Assembly (NCBI GenBank): GCA_016765495.1
Contig: JAESPV010000035.1
Location: forward strand, 133,472-166,862
Reading direction: 5' to 3'
Source: Desulfocapsa sp.
GTDB taxonomy: Bacteria > Desulfobacterota > Desulfobulbia > Desulfobulbales > Desulfocapsaceae
Length of the DNA stretch: 33,391 nucleotides
Shown: positions 8,892-17,276 of the stretch, piece by piece
How the letters are laid out: every line of letters starts with the position of its first letter
Position numbering within the stretch: position 1 is the first letter of the stretch
Notes under the pieces: model-generated
What the model saw: only the letters and a program-made list of their open reading frames with translations
Told to the model about the DNA's origin: nothing
Database searches by the model: none
Position numbers and translations under genes: made by a program

Positions 8892-10424
8892 ATGTTACAA
8901 AAAACGATCATTACAGCCCTATGCTTTTTCTTTGTTCTCACTGCAGGCCAGATTCTGGCGTCACAAGCAAACGACACTCTTGTTGTTGTTTCGCCATGGA
9001 AAGCAAAAGGACTTGACCCGACAATTTCCGGATATATTTTTACGCGGATGGGCTGCGTAGAAACGCTTACAACTTCTGATGGAAAGGGCGGGATCGAGCC
9101 GAAACTTGCGACAAGCTGGAGTGTTTCTCCAGAGAAGACAACCTGGACGTTTGTCCTTCGAGACAAGGTATTGTTCCACGATGGAACGCCGCTCACAGGA
9201 GAAGCCGTCGCGAATGCCCTGAACAAGGTTCTTATAAAGAAAAAACTTTTCAAAGGTACGCCGGTCAAATCGATCACATCCACAGGACGGCAGGTAATCA
9301 TTACCACCTCCAGTCCCTTTGCCGCATTACCTGCCTATCTTTCTCATTACAGTACCGGAATTGTTGCACCAGCATCCTATGGCAAGGATGGGAACGTGAA
9401 CGAAATCATCGGTACCGGTTTTTATCGTCTTGTTTCTACAAATGGTAAATCCGTTTTTGATTTTGAGGCATTCGACAACTACTGGGGAGAAAAGGCAACG
9501 ATCTCCAAATCCCGCTATTTGGCCATATCCAACGGAGAAACACGGGCACTCATGGCTGAATCTGGTGAGGCCGATATATCCCTCACTCTTTCAGCAACAG
9601 CGGCCGAACATCTTAATAATGTTACCGGTGTTTCGGTAATCAGCACCCCCATTCCCCGTGTCAGGCTTCTCATACTCAATGCAAATCTTGATTTTTTCAA
9701 TACGATCGAAGAACGCCTTGCCCTTTCTTTTGCCATCGATCGCAAGGGAATTGCCAACGCGATCTTAAAGAATCCAGAGACTGCAGCAATTCAGCTCATG
9801 CCAACAGTTTCTTTGTGGCACAATGCAGATCTCTCCCCTCTTGCATATAATCCTGAAAAAGCCATGCATCTTCTCGAAAAAGCTGGTTGGAAAAAGAATG
9901 CAGACGGGATCTACACCAAAGATGGTAAACTCTTTGCTTTTGAGCTTATCACATACTCCAGCCGTCCAATGCTTCCTGTTGTTGCAGAGGCCCTGCAGTC
10001 ACAATTCGCTGCAGTCGGAATACGTATGAAAATAACGGTTGGGAAATCATCTCAGATTCCCATGAGACATAAGGATGGCACGATGGAAACAGCCCTGGTC
10101 GGCCGGAACTTTGGTCTGGTTCCAGACTCCATCGGAACAATCAATGCTGACTTTGGCCCTGTTGCCTCCAGGGGTTCCTGGGGCGCTTTAGGCTGGGAAT
10201 CGTCTAAGCTGAATACACTCATTGATGACTACCTCAACACATTTGATGAAAACAAAGCATCTCAATTACGAAACGATATCACAGCAATTCTCCAGCAGGA
10301 ACTCCCTGTAATTCCTGTTTCCTGGTACGATCACCATGTGGCGGTCAGCAAAGATATTACAGGGGTCACCCTTGACGCATTTGAACTTCGACCATATCCA
10401 GAAGGAGTACGATGGGCGAAGTAG
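8892..10424 (+). CDS. ABC transporter periplasmic binding protein, NikA/DppA (SBP_bac_5) family
   Basis: The 510-aa exported solute receptor has a Sec signal peptide (hydrophobic residues 4-20, likely cleavage after ILA-S). There is no lipobox cysteine at that position, so it looks freely periplasmic. Family features are the N-terminal LDPT...YIFTRMGCVETL segment, the LRDKVLFHDGTPLTGEAV signature near residue 95, the AFDNYWG segment and the LSFAIDRKGIA segment. The general form is nearest to nickel/opine-type NikA-CntA proteins, but DppA-like peptide binding cannot be excluded. A strong AAGGAGAG ribosome-binding site precedes the ATG. Its 3' end overlaps the next gene by 13 bp, so the operon is translationally coupled. 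Confidence 0.88.
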   Translation: MLQKTIITALCFFFVLTAGQILASQANDTLVVVSPWKAKGLDPTISGYIFTRMGCVETLTTSDGKGGIEPKLATSWSVSPEKTTWTFVLRDKVLFHDGTPLTGEAVANALNKVLIKKKLFKGTPVKSITSTGRQVIITTSSPFAALPAYLSHYSTGIVAPASYGKDGNVNEIIGTGFYRLVSTNGKSVFDFEAFDNYWGEKATISKSRYLAISNGETRALMAESGEADISLTLSATAAEHLNNVTGVSVISTPIPRVRLLILNANLDFFNTIEERLALSFAIDRKGIANAILKNPETAAIQLMPTVSLWHNADLSPLAYNPEKAMHLLEKAGWKKNADGIYTKDGKLFAFELITYSSRPMLPVVAEALQSQFAAVGIRMKITVGKSSQIPMRHKDGTMETALVGRNFGLVPDSIGTINADFGPVASRGSWGALGWESSKLNTLIDDYLNTFDENKASQLRNDITAILQQELPVIPVSWYDHHVAVSKDITGVTLDAFELRPYPEGVRWAK

Positions 10425-11374
10425 TCCCAATTCTCCGCACACACCTCTTCCGCGGGATAGCTGTGGGCCTTGTTGTCGCCAGTTTAAGTTTTATTGTTGT
10501 TCATCTCACCAAAGGGGACACTGCCCTTGAGATCGCCATAGCCCGATACAATATTGATATTACCAATGAGTCCCTGGTCGAGCAGATCCGCGTTGAGGAA
10601 AAGCTCGACCAGTCCCTCCTTATCCAATATGGACGATGGATTGGGCATACATTTACCTTTGACTTTGGCCACTCTCTTGTCAGTAATGAAAAAGTCACCA
10701 ACCTGCTGTGGTATCATTTCCGTTACACATTGATCCTGTCGGCAACTGCCATGCTGATTTCCCTTGTGATCGCCCTCCCCTTGGGAATTGTATGCGGTAT
10801 GCATCCAGGGAGCGTCCTTGACAATATCTCCGGCCTGATGTCCAGTGCACTTGTTGCAGTTCCACATTTTATTACAGGTGTTCTGCTTATACTTGTGTTT
10901 GCAATACAATTGCAATGGTTCCCTGTTGCAGGTTTTTTTACACCCAGCCATTTACTTTTACCTGCTGTAACCTTGGGTATTGGCTTGGCTGCTTTCTCAA
11001 ATCGTGTTATTGCAACAGCAATAGTTAATGTACGCAGCGCAGCATTTTACCAATTTGCCCGAATGAAAGGCCTGACCGAATCTCGCGTACTGTTACATCA
11101 CGGAATCAAAAATGCTTCCATTCCAGTTATTACCTATATCGGGCTGCAGACCGCACACCTGCTTGATGGGGTGTTGGTTGTTGAGACGCTTTTTGCCTGG
11201 CCCGGAATCGGCAAGCTGATCCTGGATTCCATTCTCGCCCGTGACATTCCCGTGATACAGGGAGCCAGTTTATTCATCGGACTTGTGTATGTCTTTATTA
11301 ATGCAACGGTTGACCTGATTTGCATTGCATTAGACCCGTGTCGGAACACCACAGAGACAAGCCAATGGGAGTAA
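10412..11374 (+). CDS. ABC transporter permease, NikB/DppB type
   Basis: This 320-aa inner-membrane permease has about six membrane segments. The N-terminal part matches the family (MGEVVPILRTHLFRG, then hydrophobic VGLVVASLSFIVVHL, and the extracytoplasmic LDQSLLIQYGRWIGHTFTFDFGHS). The cytoplasmic EAA-type loop is FYQFARMKGLTESRVLLHHG (near residue 215), which contacts the ATPases. The C-terminal ETLFAWPGIGKLILDSILARDIPVIQG is highly characteristic of DppB/NikB. It overlaps the binding-protein gene upstream and the second permease downstream. Confidence 0.92.
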   Translation: MGEVVPILRTHLFRGIAVGLVVASLSFIVVHLTKGDTALEIAIARYNIDITNESLVEQIRVEEKLDQSLLIQYGRWIGHTFTFDFGHSLVSNEKVTNLLWYHFRYTLILSATAMLISLVIALPLGIVCGMHPGSVLDNISGLMSSALVAVPHFITGVLLILVFAIQLQWFPVAGFFTPSHLLLPAVTLGIGLAAFSNRVIATAIVNVRSAAFYQFARMKGLTESRVLLHHGIKNASIPVITYIGLQTAHLLDGVLVVETLFAWPGIGKLILDSILARDIPVIQGASLFIGLVYVFINATVDLICIALDPCRNTTETSQWE

Positions 11375-12183
11375 TGGTATGCATTCCGAAAAGCAACCGT
11401 CTGCAGGTTACAACAGGCGCCTTTATTTTGCTCGCCATAGCTTTGCTTTCTCTCATTGGACCGTATGTTACGCCTGACCCCTTCAGCCAGAATCTTTCTT
11501 CTGTTTTTGCCACTCCATCTTCTACATATCTGCTTGGATCAGACCATCTTGGGAGAAGCGTCGCTGCCCGTTTAATACACGGTGGTGCAAACTCTTTATG
11601 TAACGCATCACTGTGTGTTGCCGGAATGGTTTTTCTTGGCGTTTTTTTGGGCCTTTGTTCAGGGTGGTACGGTGGTTTGATTGATGCCGCAATTATGCGA
11701 CTGGTGGATATTACCATGTCCTTTCCAGGAATCCTCCTGGCACTTCTTATTGCAGGATTAATCGGAGGCGGACAGATGGCAGTCGTTGGAGCATTAATCG
11801 TGACAGGCTGGCCCGATTATTGCCGTATCACCAGAGCAATTACTCAGAGCATTATATCCCGTCCTTACGTGGAAGCCGGAGTTCTTGCCGGGTTTTCCGG
11901 ACCATTTATTTTAAGAAAATACATCATTATTGAAATAGTTCCTCAGATTGCTGTACTTGCGACACTGGGATTCGGTCGTACGATTTTAAACATATCTTCC
12001 CTGGGATTTATTGGCATAGGACTTGATCCCCCTGAGCCCGAATGGGGCGCCATGATCGCCGAGAGTCTCCCATACATACGCCAGGCACCGCACCTGATAC
12101 TCGCTCCAGCAGCTGCTGTGTCCATCACTGTTTTCAGTTTTATGCTTGTCGGTCAACCTCTGGCACAATCTGTAAAAAAATGA
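11365..12183 (+). CDS. ABC transporter permease, NikC/DppC type
   Basis: The second permease of the same transporter has about 272 aa from the chosen start. It has the DppC/NikC hallmarks: an N-terminal membrane helix, LGSDHLGRSVAARLIHG near residue 55, the EAA-type loop PYVEAGVLAGFSGPFILRKYI, and the ending ILNISSLGFIGIGLDPPEPEWGAMIAES. The frame extends upstream to 11320, but the ATG at 11365 overlaps the preceding stop by 10 bp and fits the family N-terminus; the ATG at 11374 (TAATG overlap) is an equally possible start. Its stop overlaps the next start as ATGA. Confidence 0.9.
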   Translation: MGVMVCIPKSNRLQVTTGAFILLAIALLSLIGPYVTPDPFSQNLSSVFATPSSTYLLGSDHLGRSVAARLIHGGANSLCNASLCVAGMVFLGVFLGLCSGWYGGLIDAAIMRLVDITMSFPGILLALLIAGLIGGGQMAVVGALIVTGWPDYCRITRAITQSIISRPYVEAGVLAGFSGPFILRKYIIIEIVPQIAVLATLGFGRTILNISSLGFIGIGLDPPEPEWGAMIAESLPYIRQAPHLILAPAAAVSITVFSFMLVGQPLAQSVKK

Positions 12184-13040
12184 ATGAAATCCTTCTACAT
12201 ATAAATAACCTGTCCATATCTTCCGTGGCTGAACACAAAAAACTCGTCGGAAACGTCAGTTTTTCGATTCGGCGGGGAGAAGCTTTTACCCTGATTGGTG
12301 AAACAGGTTGCGGGAAAACACTTGTGGCCCAGTCCATTACCGGAGCCTTACCAGACGAGCTTTCGGCAAGCGGTTCTGTAACATTTGAGGGATTGAATCT
12401 TATCGAACTTTCTGCAACAGAAAAACGAAAGCTCTGGGGGAAAAAATTATTCCTTCTCCCCCAGGAAGCAAAAAATTCCCTTAATCCCACCATGCGCGCG
12501 CTACAGCAGGTTGCTGAAGTATTCAGATATCTCAAAGGGCAACGGCCAGGGGATGCTGTAAAAAATGCCGAAAAATGTATTACCGACCTTGGGCTCTCCC
12601 CGTCTCGTGACACCATTCATTACCCTTCCAGACTTTCTGGAGGAATGAGCCAACGTGTCCTGCTAGCCATTGCCCTTGCAACTCCAGCTGAATTCATTGT
12701 AGCGGACGAACCGACCAAAGGTCTTGACACAAACCTGAGGGACTCTGCAGTAAAGCTGTTAAAAACCCTTGTGCAGAAAGGGAAAACCCTATTGTGTATC
12801 ACCCACGATCTCACAGTAGCACGCAATCTTGGGGGCACTATTGCTGTAATGTATGGCGGTTATATTGTCGAATCAGGCCCAGCTGAAAGAGTGCTTGATT
12901 TTCCCGAGCACCCATATACACGAGGCCTTATCAAAGCTGCCCCGGAACACGGCCTGGAACCCATACCAGATCATGTTTTACGCGCAATGGACACTGCGTG
13001 GAACAATGGTGATTCACAAAAATCGGAGGCCTGCTCGTGA
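12180..13040 (+). CDS. ABC transporter ATPase, NikD/DppD type
   Basis: The first ATPase of the importer has 286 aa from the ATG at 12180, which overlaps the upstream stop (ATGA). The open frame extends further upstream to 12042 but lies inside the permease gene and lacks homology, so it is not the start. Seen are Walker A GETGCGKT, Q-loop LPQEAKNSLNPTM, signature LSGGMSQR, Walker B FIVADEPTKGLD and the switch His in ITHD. The C-terminus has the EHPYTRGLIKAAP segment typical of oligopeptide/nickel ATPases. It lacks the cysteine-rich Fe-S tail of some members, although a few Cys lie at the end (EACS). Confidence 0.92.
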   Translation: MNEILLHINNLSISSVAEHKKLVGNVSFSIRRGEAFTLIGETGCGKTLVAQSITGALPDELSASGSVTFEGLNLIELSATEKRKLWGKKLFLLPQEAKNSLNPTMRALQQVAEVFRYLKGQRPGDAVKNAEKCITDLGLSPSRDTIHYPSRLSGGMSQRVLLAIALATPAEFIVADEPTKGLDTNLRDSAVKLLKTLVQKGKTLLCITHDLTVARNLGGTIAVMYGGYIVESGPAERVLDFPEHPYTRGLIKAAPEHGLEPIPDHVLRAMDTAWNNGDSQKSEACS

Positions 13041-13720
13041 GCGATGATGCCTATTGCATAGAGGCCGAAAATATCACAAAATCCTTTTTCAGCAGGGGAT
13101 ACGAGAACACTCTTTTTTCCTCCTTTTCCATCAAGGTGAAGCCGGGTGAAATAATAGGCCTTTATGGGCCGTCCGGGTGCGGGAAAACGACCTTGGGAGA
13201 TATTCTGCTCGGTTTACAATTTCCCAATAAGGGAAAAATATTCTGGAACGGAAATGACATTCAAAAACTGAGCAGAAACAGCAGAATGGCCTTGCGCCCA
13301 TACTTTCAGAAGATTTATCAAGACCCCTCAACATCCTTTCCTCCTCACCAAACAATGGAAGCTGCTCTTACAGATGTTGTAAAACATAACACTTTAACTA
13401 CCACAAAAGAGATCATCCACCAAAAAATTGTAACAGCAATCAACGATGTCGATCTTGAGAGACAACTTCTCAAACGATACCCAAGGCAACTTTCAGGTGG
13501 AGAAATACAGCGATTTGCATTGTCACGGGTTCTCCTGCTCAAACCACTGTTTTTCGTGGCTGATGAACCCACTTCACGACTGGATCTTTCTGTTCAGGCA
13601 CGAATAGTACGCCTTATCATGCACCTTGCAAAAGAACGCCGTATGGGGGTGTTGTTTATCAGCCACGACCTAGAACTCCTTAAAATTGCGTGTAAAAACG
13701 TTTTATCTCTTGCCAGGTAG
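13037..13720 (+). CDS. ABC transporter ATPase, NikE/DppF type
   Basis: The second ATPase of the importer has 227 aa, a short member that lacks the C-terminal oligopeptide-type extension. The GTG start at 13037 overlaps the upstream TGA (GTGA), and a good CGGAGG ribosome-binding site lies at 13024-13029. Walker A is GPSGCGKTT, Q-loop KIYQDPSTSFPP, signature LSGGEIQR, Walker B FFVADEPTSRLD, and switch His ISHD. The usual C-terminal region after the switch is nearly absent (ends KNVLSLAR), as in NikE-like proteins. It is the last gene of the methyltransferase-transporter operon. Confidence 0.9.
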   Translation: MSDDAYCIEAENITKSFFSRGYENTLFSSFSIKVKPGEIIGLYGPSGCGKTTLGDILLGLQFPNKGKIFWNGNDIQKLSRNSRMALRPYFQKIYQDPSTSFPPHQTMEAALTDVVKHNTLTTTKEIIHQKIVTAINDVDLERQLLKRYPRQLSGGEIQRFALSRVLLLKPLFFVADEPTSRLDLSVQARIVRLIMHLAKERRMGVLFISHDLELLKIACKNVLSLAR

Positions 13721-13827
13721 GATCTAATTCCCGGGGACAGTCAGGGTTCCTCAAGGCACCCCTGTAACTGGCAGCCTTTAAACACAACAAACCTATTGTG
13801 CCAGCTTGGTGAATCGTTATTTCCTAT

Positions 13828-13857
13828 TTGACAAATTGATGCTATCTGTTTTATCAT
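13828..13857 (+). promoter_or_regulatory. candidate sigma70 promoter for the BadF/HgdB-like pair
   Basis: TTGACA (13828-13833) and TATCAT (13852-13857) are separated by 18 bp in the 291-bp gap 13721-14011, about 155 bp before the start codon. The -35 is a perfect match and the -10 matches five of six positions. The rest of the gap holds no gene that I can support. Confidence 0.5.
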
Positions 13858-14011
13858 TGCTCCTCACACCACGTTGTAAGCCATAAGGATACTGGTGCTT
13901 CCGTGGCATTCCGTCTACATCCAGACAACTTTTCTTGCTCTACTCTCTGTCGGGGAAGAAACATGTAGCAAGGAAAATTAAGAACAGGCAATCACAACCC
14001 CGGGAGTCCAC

Positions 14012-14809
14012 ATGAGCAGGCAATATGCCGGTATTGATATAGGTTCACGCACCATAGAGCTGGTTATTATAAGTGACACAGGCGAAATTTTGCAAAGCCT
14101 GCAGACAGACACAGGTTTTGACCCCATGCTTGAGGCCAGCAAACTCCTCTCCGGTGTAAGCTATGACGCAATCATGGCAACCGGATATGGCCGCAATCTC
14201 TTTGAAATTTCCTTTGATGCAGCAACAGTAACAGAGATAAAGGCACACGCTGGAGGAGCACGTGCTATTTTTCCTGAAATTCGTGCTGTTCTTGATATCG
14301 GCGGCCAGGACAGCAAAGTGATCGCCCTCTCTGCCACAGGAAAAGTTACCAAATTTGAAATGAACGACCGTTGTGCGGCAGGCACAGGAAAATTCATGGA
14401 AATCATGGCCAGGACGCTGGGCTACACCATTGAGGAATTTGGCCAGGAGGCATTGCTCGCAGAACAGGCTCTTACGATTTCAAGCATGTGCACGGTATTC
14501 GCAGAAACCGAAGTAACGACCCTGATCGCCAAAGGGGCGGATTGCCGGGAAATTGGTTTAGGCCTGCACAGCAGTGTGATCCGCAGAGTTACAGGGATGA
14601 TCAACCGGATTTCGCCCTCAGGTTCCATTGCCTTCACAGGTGGCGTTGCCAATAATCCCTGCATGGCTGCATTACTGGAACAACAAATAAACAGAAAAGT
14701 CGTTATTCCCGATGAGCCACAGTGTATGGGGGCATTTGGTGCAGCACTTCTTGCCCGGGAAATGGAATGTAAATCAGAAGTAAAAAACACTTTTATCACA
14801 GGAGCATAG
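14012..14809 (+). CDS. BadF/HgdC-type ATPase activator (ATP-dependent Fe-S reductase, YjiL-like)
   Basis: This 265-aa member of the ASKHA-fold BadF/BadG/BcrA/HgdC family uses ATP hydrolysis and a [4Fe-4S] cluster shared between two subunits to push one electron at very low potential into a partner Fe-S protein. Seen are the first nucleotide loop YAGIDIGSRTIELVI (residues 5-19), the second loop LDIGGQDSKVI (94-104), the cluster cysteines Cys121 in CAAGTGKF and Cys160 in SSMCTVFAE, and the adenosine segment AFTGGVANNP. Length and motifs are canonical. GGGAG precedes the start. The gene is two bases apart from its partner, separated by TAG-CT-ATG, and resembles the activator of the E. coli yjiL/yjiM pair and of double-cubane cluster proteins. 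Confidence 0.92.
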   Translation: MSRQYAGIDIGSRTIELVIISDTGEILQSLQTDTGFDPMLEASKLLSGVSYDAIMATGYGRNLFEISFDAATVTEIKAHAGGARAIFPEIRAVLDIGGQDSKVIALSATGKVTKFEMNDRCAAGTGKFMEIMARTLGYTIEEFGQEALLAEQALTISSMCTVFAETEVTTLIAKGADCREIGLGLHSSVIRRVTGMINRISPSGSIAFTGGVANNPCMAALLEQQINRKVVIPDEPQCMGAFGAALLAREMECKSEVKNTFITGA

Positions 14810-14811
14810 CT

Positions 14812-15966
14812 ATGAATATCACCCCGCTAATGAATGATGGTTTTGACGGGCAGCCAGCCAAAAGAGTACTCCAGTATATGGAGCGACATAAAGACCAGGG
14901 AACCCCCATCGTTGGTATTTACTGCAGCTACGCCCCTCTGGAACTCATACAATCCATGGGCATTGTGCCGGCAGTACTCTGTTCATTTGCTGATGCACCT
15001 ATTACCTCAGCGGAGTCAGTGCTCCCTGCCAACCTCTGTCCTCTGATCAAATCAAGTTACGGTTTCATTCTTGAAGGAACCTGCCCGTTCTTTTCCATGT
15101 CCGATGCGATAATTGCTGAAACGACTTGCGATGGCAAGAAAAAAATGTTTGAGCTTGCAGCGGAGATAAAACCGCTGCATGTAATGGATCTTCCACAACT
15201 ACCCGATGAGCCGGAAGCACTGCAAAACTGGACCACGATGATCCGTAAACTTCAACGTTTCCTTGAAACAACCTTCCAACTTGAGACGACAGACCAGAAA
15301 ATCGAACAAGCAATTAAGAATGGCAATAAAAGAAATCGGAAAATGCGGGAAATATATGATTTCGCAGCCATGCACCCTCCGGTTATCAGCTGGGAAGAGA
15401 TGTATGACATTGGCTTTCTCACTCTTCCGTCCACTGCTGATGAGGTGTTACCTACCCTGGAAAAAATGTTGGAAAGACTGAGGGAAAGAGTGGAACAGGG
15501 CGTCCATTTTGGAACATTGGATTCTCCCAGAGTGCTGGTAAGTGGGTGCCCCGTGGGAGGGGATGCACTTAAAATATTTAAAATCATAGAAGACTGCGGA
15601 GGGCTGGTTGTTGCCCCAGACTCATGTACCGGCATGAAAACCTTTATGGGGGATATTGAAGAAAACAGCCCTGATCCGATTAAGGCCATAGCCAAAAGAT
15701 ATCTTGAAATTCCCTGTGCCTGTATGACCCCAAATGACCGACGCCTCGAATTGCTCTCACAGACCATTGAACATTTCAGGCCGGATGTTATTGTCGATTT
15801 CGTCCTGACGGCCTGTCATTCGTTCAATATTGAAGCATATAAAGTCGGACGCTACGTTACAGAAAAGCATGACCTGCCCTATTTGAAAATAGAATCAGAT
15901 TACTCTGACAACGATGTGGGGCAGATTCGTACTAAAATTGAAGCACTCTTTGAAATAATTCAATAG
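14812..15966 (+). CDS. HgdB-like 2-hydroxyacyl-CoA dehydratase D-family protein, probable double-cubane cluster protein (YjiM-like)
   Basis: This 384-aa Fe-S protein of the HgdB/FldBC/BcrBC family accepts electrons from the upstream ATPase. Family features are YCSYAPLELIQSMGIVP (Cys38), LPANLCPLIKSSYGF (Cys76), CPFFSMSDAIIAETTCDGKKK (Cys91, Cys106), SGCPVGGDALKI, DSCTGMKTF, CACMTPNDRR and the terminal DFVLTACHSFNIEAYKVG. True 2-hydroxyacyl-CoA dehydratases need two different subunits plus activator; only one such subunit is encoded here. The one-subunit-plus-activator layout and length match YjiM/DCCP proteins, which hold an [8Fe-9S] double-cubane cluster and reduce small molecules. The cluster type and substrate are inferred. 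AGGAG precedes the ATG. It ends facing the convergent mocA-like gene, with only 69 bp between them. Confidence 0.85.
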   Translation: MNITPLMNDGFDGQPAKRVLQYMERHKDQGTPIVGIYCSYAPLELIQSMGIVPAVLCSFADAPITSAESVLPANLCPLIKSSYGFILEGTCPFFSMSDAIIAETTCDGKKKMFELAAEIKPLHVMDLPQLPDEPEALQNWTTMIRKLQRFLETTFQLETTDQKIEQAIKNGNKRNRKMREIYDFAAMHPPVISWEEMYDIGFLTLPSTADEVLPTLEKMLERLRERVEQGVHFGTLDSPRVLVSGCPVGGDALKIFKIIEDCGGLVVAPDSCTGMKTFMGDIEENSPDPIKAIAKRYLEIPCACMTPNDRRLELLSQTIEHFRPDVIVDFVLTACHSFNIEAYKVGRYVTEKHDLPYLKIESDYSDNDVGQIRTKIEALFEIIQ

Positions 15967-16035
15967 AGTATATGCCGCATGGGTCCTGAAGAAAAAACAA
16001 CCATTCTGTTGAGGGAAAGAGCCTGGCGGTATCAA

Positions 16036-16629
16036 TCAGATTTTTTTAAGCTGTTCATAGTCTTCAGGAGTATCTATATCTAAGACAACTCCTCTGTCAT
16101 CCACATCAACAAGTTTCAGGTTGGCGGCGGGGTCGCTCAGATGTTCTCTTGGCCCCGTATCGCCCTTAAGAGCAAAAATTCGGTCAAACCATGAGACGGG
16201 AATGATGACTGGATTGCCACGCAGGCCACTCCATGATGGAGCGACCCAACGTTCAGGTTCTTCCTGGAAGGCTAAAATTAACCTGTTAATGGTTTTGGTG
16301 ATTAGCAGTGGTTGATCACCAAGCAGAAACATTGCTCCGGCACAGGGCTCGCTGAGTGCCTTCAACCCAACCTGCAAAGAAGATCCATAGCCGCAGAGAA
16401 AAGAAGGATTTTCAACAATTATTACCCTTCCCGGGGTAATTTGTGCTTGTACCAGGTCACTTTTAGAGCCCAGAACAAGAATAAGCGGAGACAGGGACGA
16501 TTGTTGCGCTGTATCAAGTACATGTTGAAGGATGGGCTTACCATGGAATGAAAGGAGTAACTTGTTTTTTCCCATGCGTAGACTTCTTCCTGCTGCAAGG
16601 ATTATTCCTGGAATGGGTATTTGTGTCAT
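16036..16629 (-). CDS. mocA: MocA/YgfJ-like molybdenum cofactor nucleotidyltransferase
   Basis: The protein is 197 aa with the MobA/MocA/GlmU-type nucleotidyltransferase fold. The N-terminal nucleotide loop is IILAAGRSLRMGKNKLLL (residues 8-25). Further family segments are CGYGSSLQVGL, the metal-binding FLLGDQPLL, LRGNPVIIPVSWF and KGDTGPREHL, ending VVLDIDTPEDYEQL. MocA adds CMP to molybdopterin for xanthine dehydrogenase-type enzymes. In SDMH clusters the equivalent gene is ygfJ, and the xanthine dehydrogenase here needs such a cofactor. It starts 2 bp after the regulator stop and is last in the minus-strand arm. No strong ribosome-binding site is seen, so translational coupling is likely. 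Confidence 0.88.
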   Translation of the reverse strand: MTQIPIPGIILAAGRSLRMGKNKLLLSFHGKPILQHVLDTAQQSSLSPLILVLGSKSDLVQAQITPGRVIIVENPSFLCGYGSSLQVGLKALSEPCAGAMFLLGDQPLLITKTINRLILAFQEEPERWVAPSWSGLRGNPVIIPVSWFDRIFALKGDTGPREHLSDPAANLKLVDVDDRGVVLDIDTPEDYEQLKKI

Positions 16630-16631
16630 AT

Positions 16632-17276
16632 TTACATTATCTTTTTCAAATAGTTATAAACTGTACACTTGGTGACATCCATAAGCCCGGCAACCTGTTC
16701 AACGGCACCTTTAAATTGGAAGACACCATTTCGTTTCATCTTTTCAACAAAGCGGGTTTTTTCATCAATGGACATTGAAGCCGGTTGAATACCCATTTCT
16801 TCAACCGTCTGAACAAATAGTGATTTTACTGTGTCATTGGCAGATTTTGCAAAAGACTCTTTGCTGGGGTATATCCCACTTTCCAAGTCATGGATAAAAG
16901 GCATCATGGCCTGGATTGCATTGAAATACTGGGTGGTATCAAAATTGATACAAAAAGCAGCCACTGCTTTTCCACTGTTGTCTTTTATGATCGTGGTTGC
17001 TGATTTAAGGCATCTACCATCTGCAGTAACTGATTTGTAATTATGTTGATGGTCACCTCTTTCGGGAGTTTGTTGTAAGAGCTTTGCCAGCAGATCCGTT
17101 GCTGGAGCACCAAGCTTTCTTCCCGTCACATCCCCTTTCATGTAAACAAGAGAATTCTGCAGATCGGATAGGTCATGAATAACGACTTCACAGTTGAGCC
17201 CAAAGAGGGCATGAACTGCATCTGCGATCTGTCTCAGGTTTTGAAAAATCTGTTCGTTTTCTGTTGTTTTAGTCAT
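16632..17276 (-). CDS. YheO/DauR-type transcriptional regulator (PAS plus helix-turn-helix)
   Basis: This 214-aa regulator of the YheO-like PAS (about residues 10-125) and HTH (about 165-213) family is the probable local regulator of the purine island. The PAS half contains NCEVVIHDLSDLQNSLVYMKG and AAFCINFDTTQYFNAI. The C-terminal half has GAVEQVAGLMDVTKCTVYNYLKK, the typical recognition-helix signature. The frame also opens at a TTG at 17279, but the ATG at 17276 overlaps the ygeX stop as TGATG and is preferred. Its place inside the minus arm, downstream of ridA and ygeX, implies autoregulation through the divergent region 18917-19204. A decayed relative lies at 107-360. The effector, perhaps a purine or diaminopropionate, is unknown. 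Confidence 0.85.
   Translation of the reverse strand: MTKTTENEQIFQNLRQIADAVHALFGLNCEVVIHDLSDLQNSLVYMKGDVTGRKLGAPATDLLAKLLQQTPERGDHQHNYKSVTADGRCLKSATTIIKDNSGKAVAAFCINFDTTQYFNAIQAMMPFIHDLESGIYPSKESFAKSANDTVKSLFVQTVEEMGIQPASMSIDEKTRFVEKMKRNGVFQFKGAVEQVAGLMDVTKCTVYNYLKKIM

Noticed and set aside
13742..13764. A terminator after the ABC transporter operon (CAGGGT with ACCCCTG).
   Set aside because: The stem is short, has a bulge and is not followed by a T tract.
14812..15966. Annotating the HgdB-like gene as a true 2-hydroxyacyl-CoA dehydratase subunit.
   Set aside because: No second dehydratase subunit, CoA-transferase or dehydrogenase is near; the single-subunit layout fits YjiM/double-cubane proteins better.
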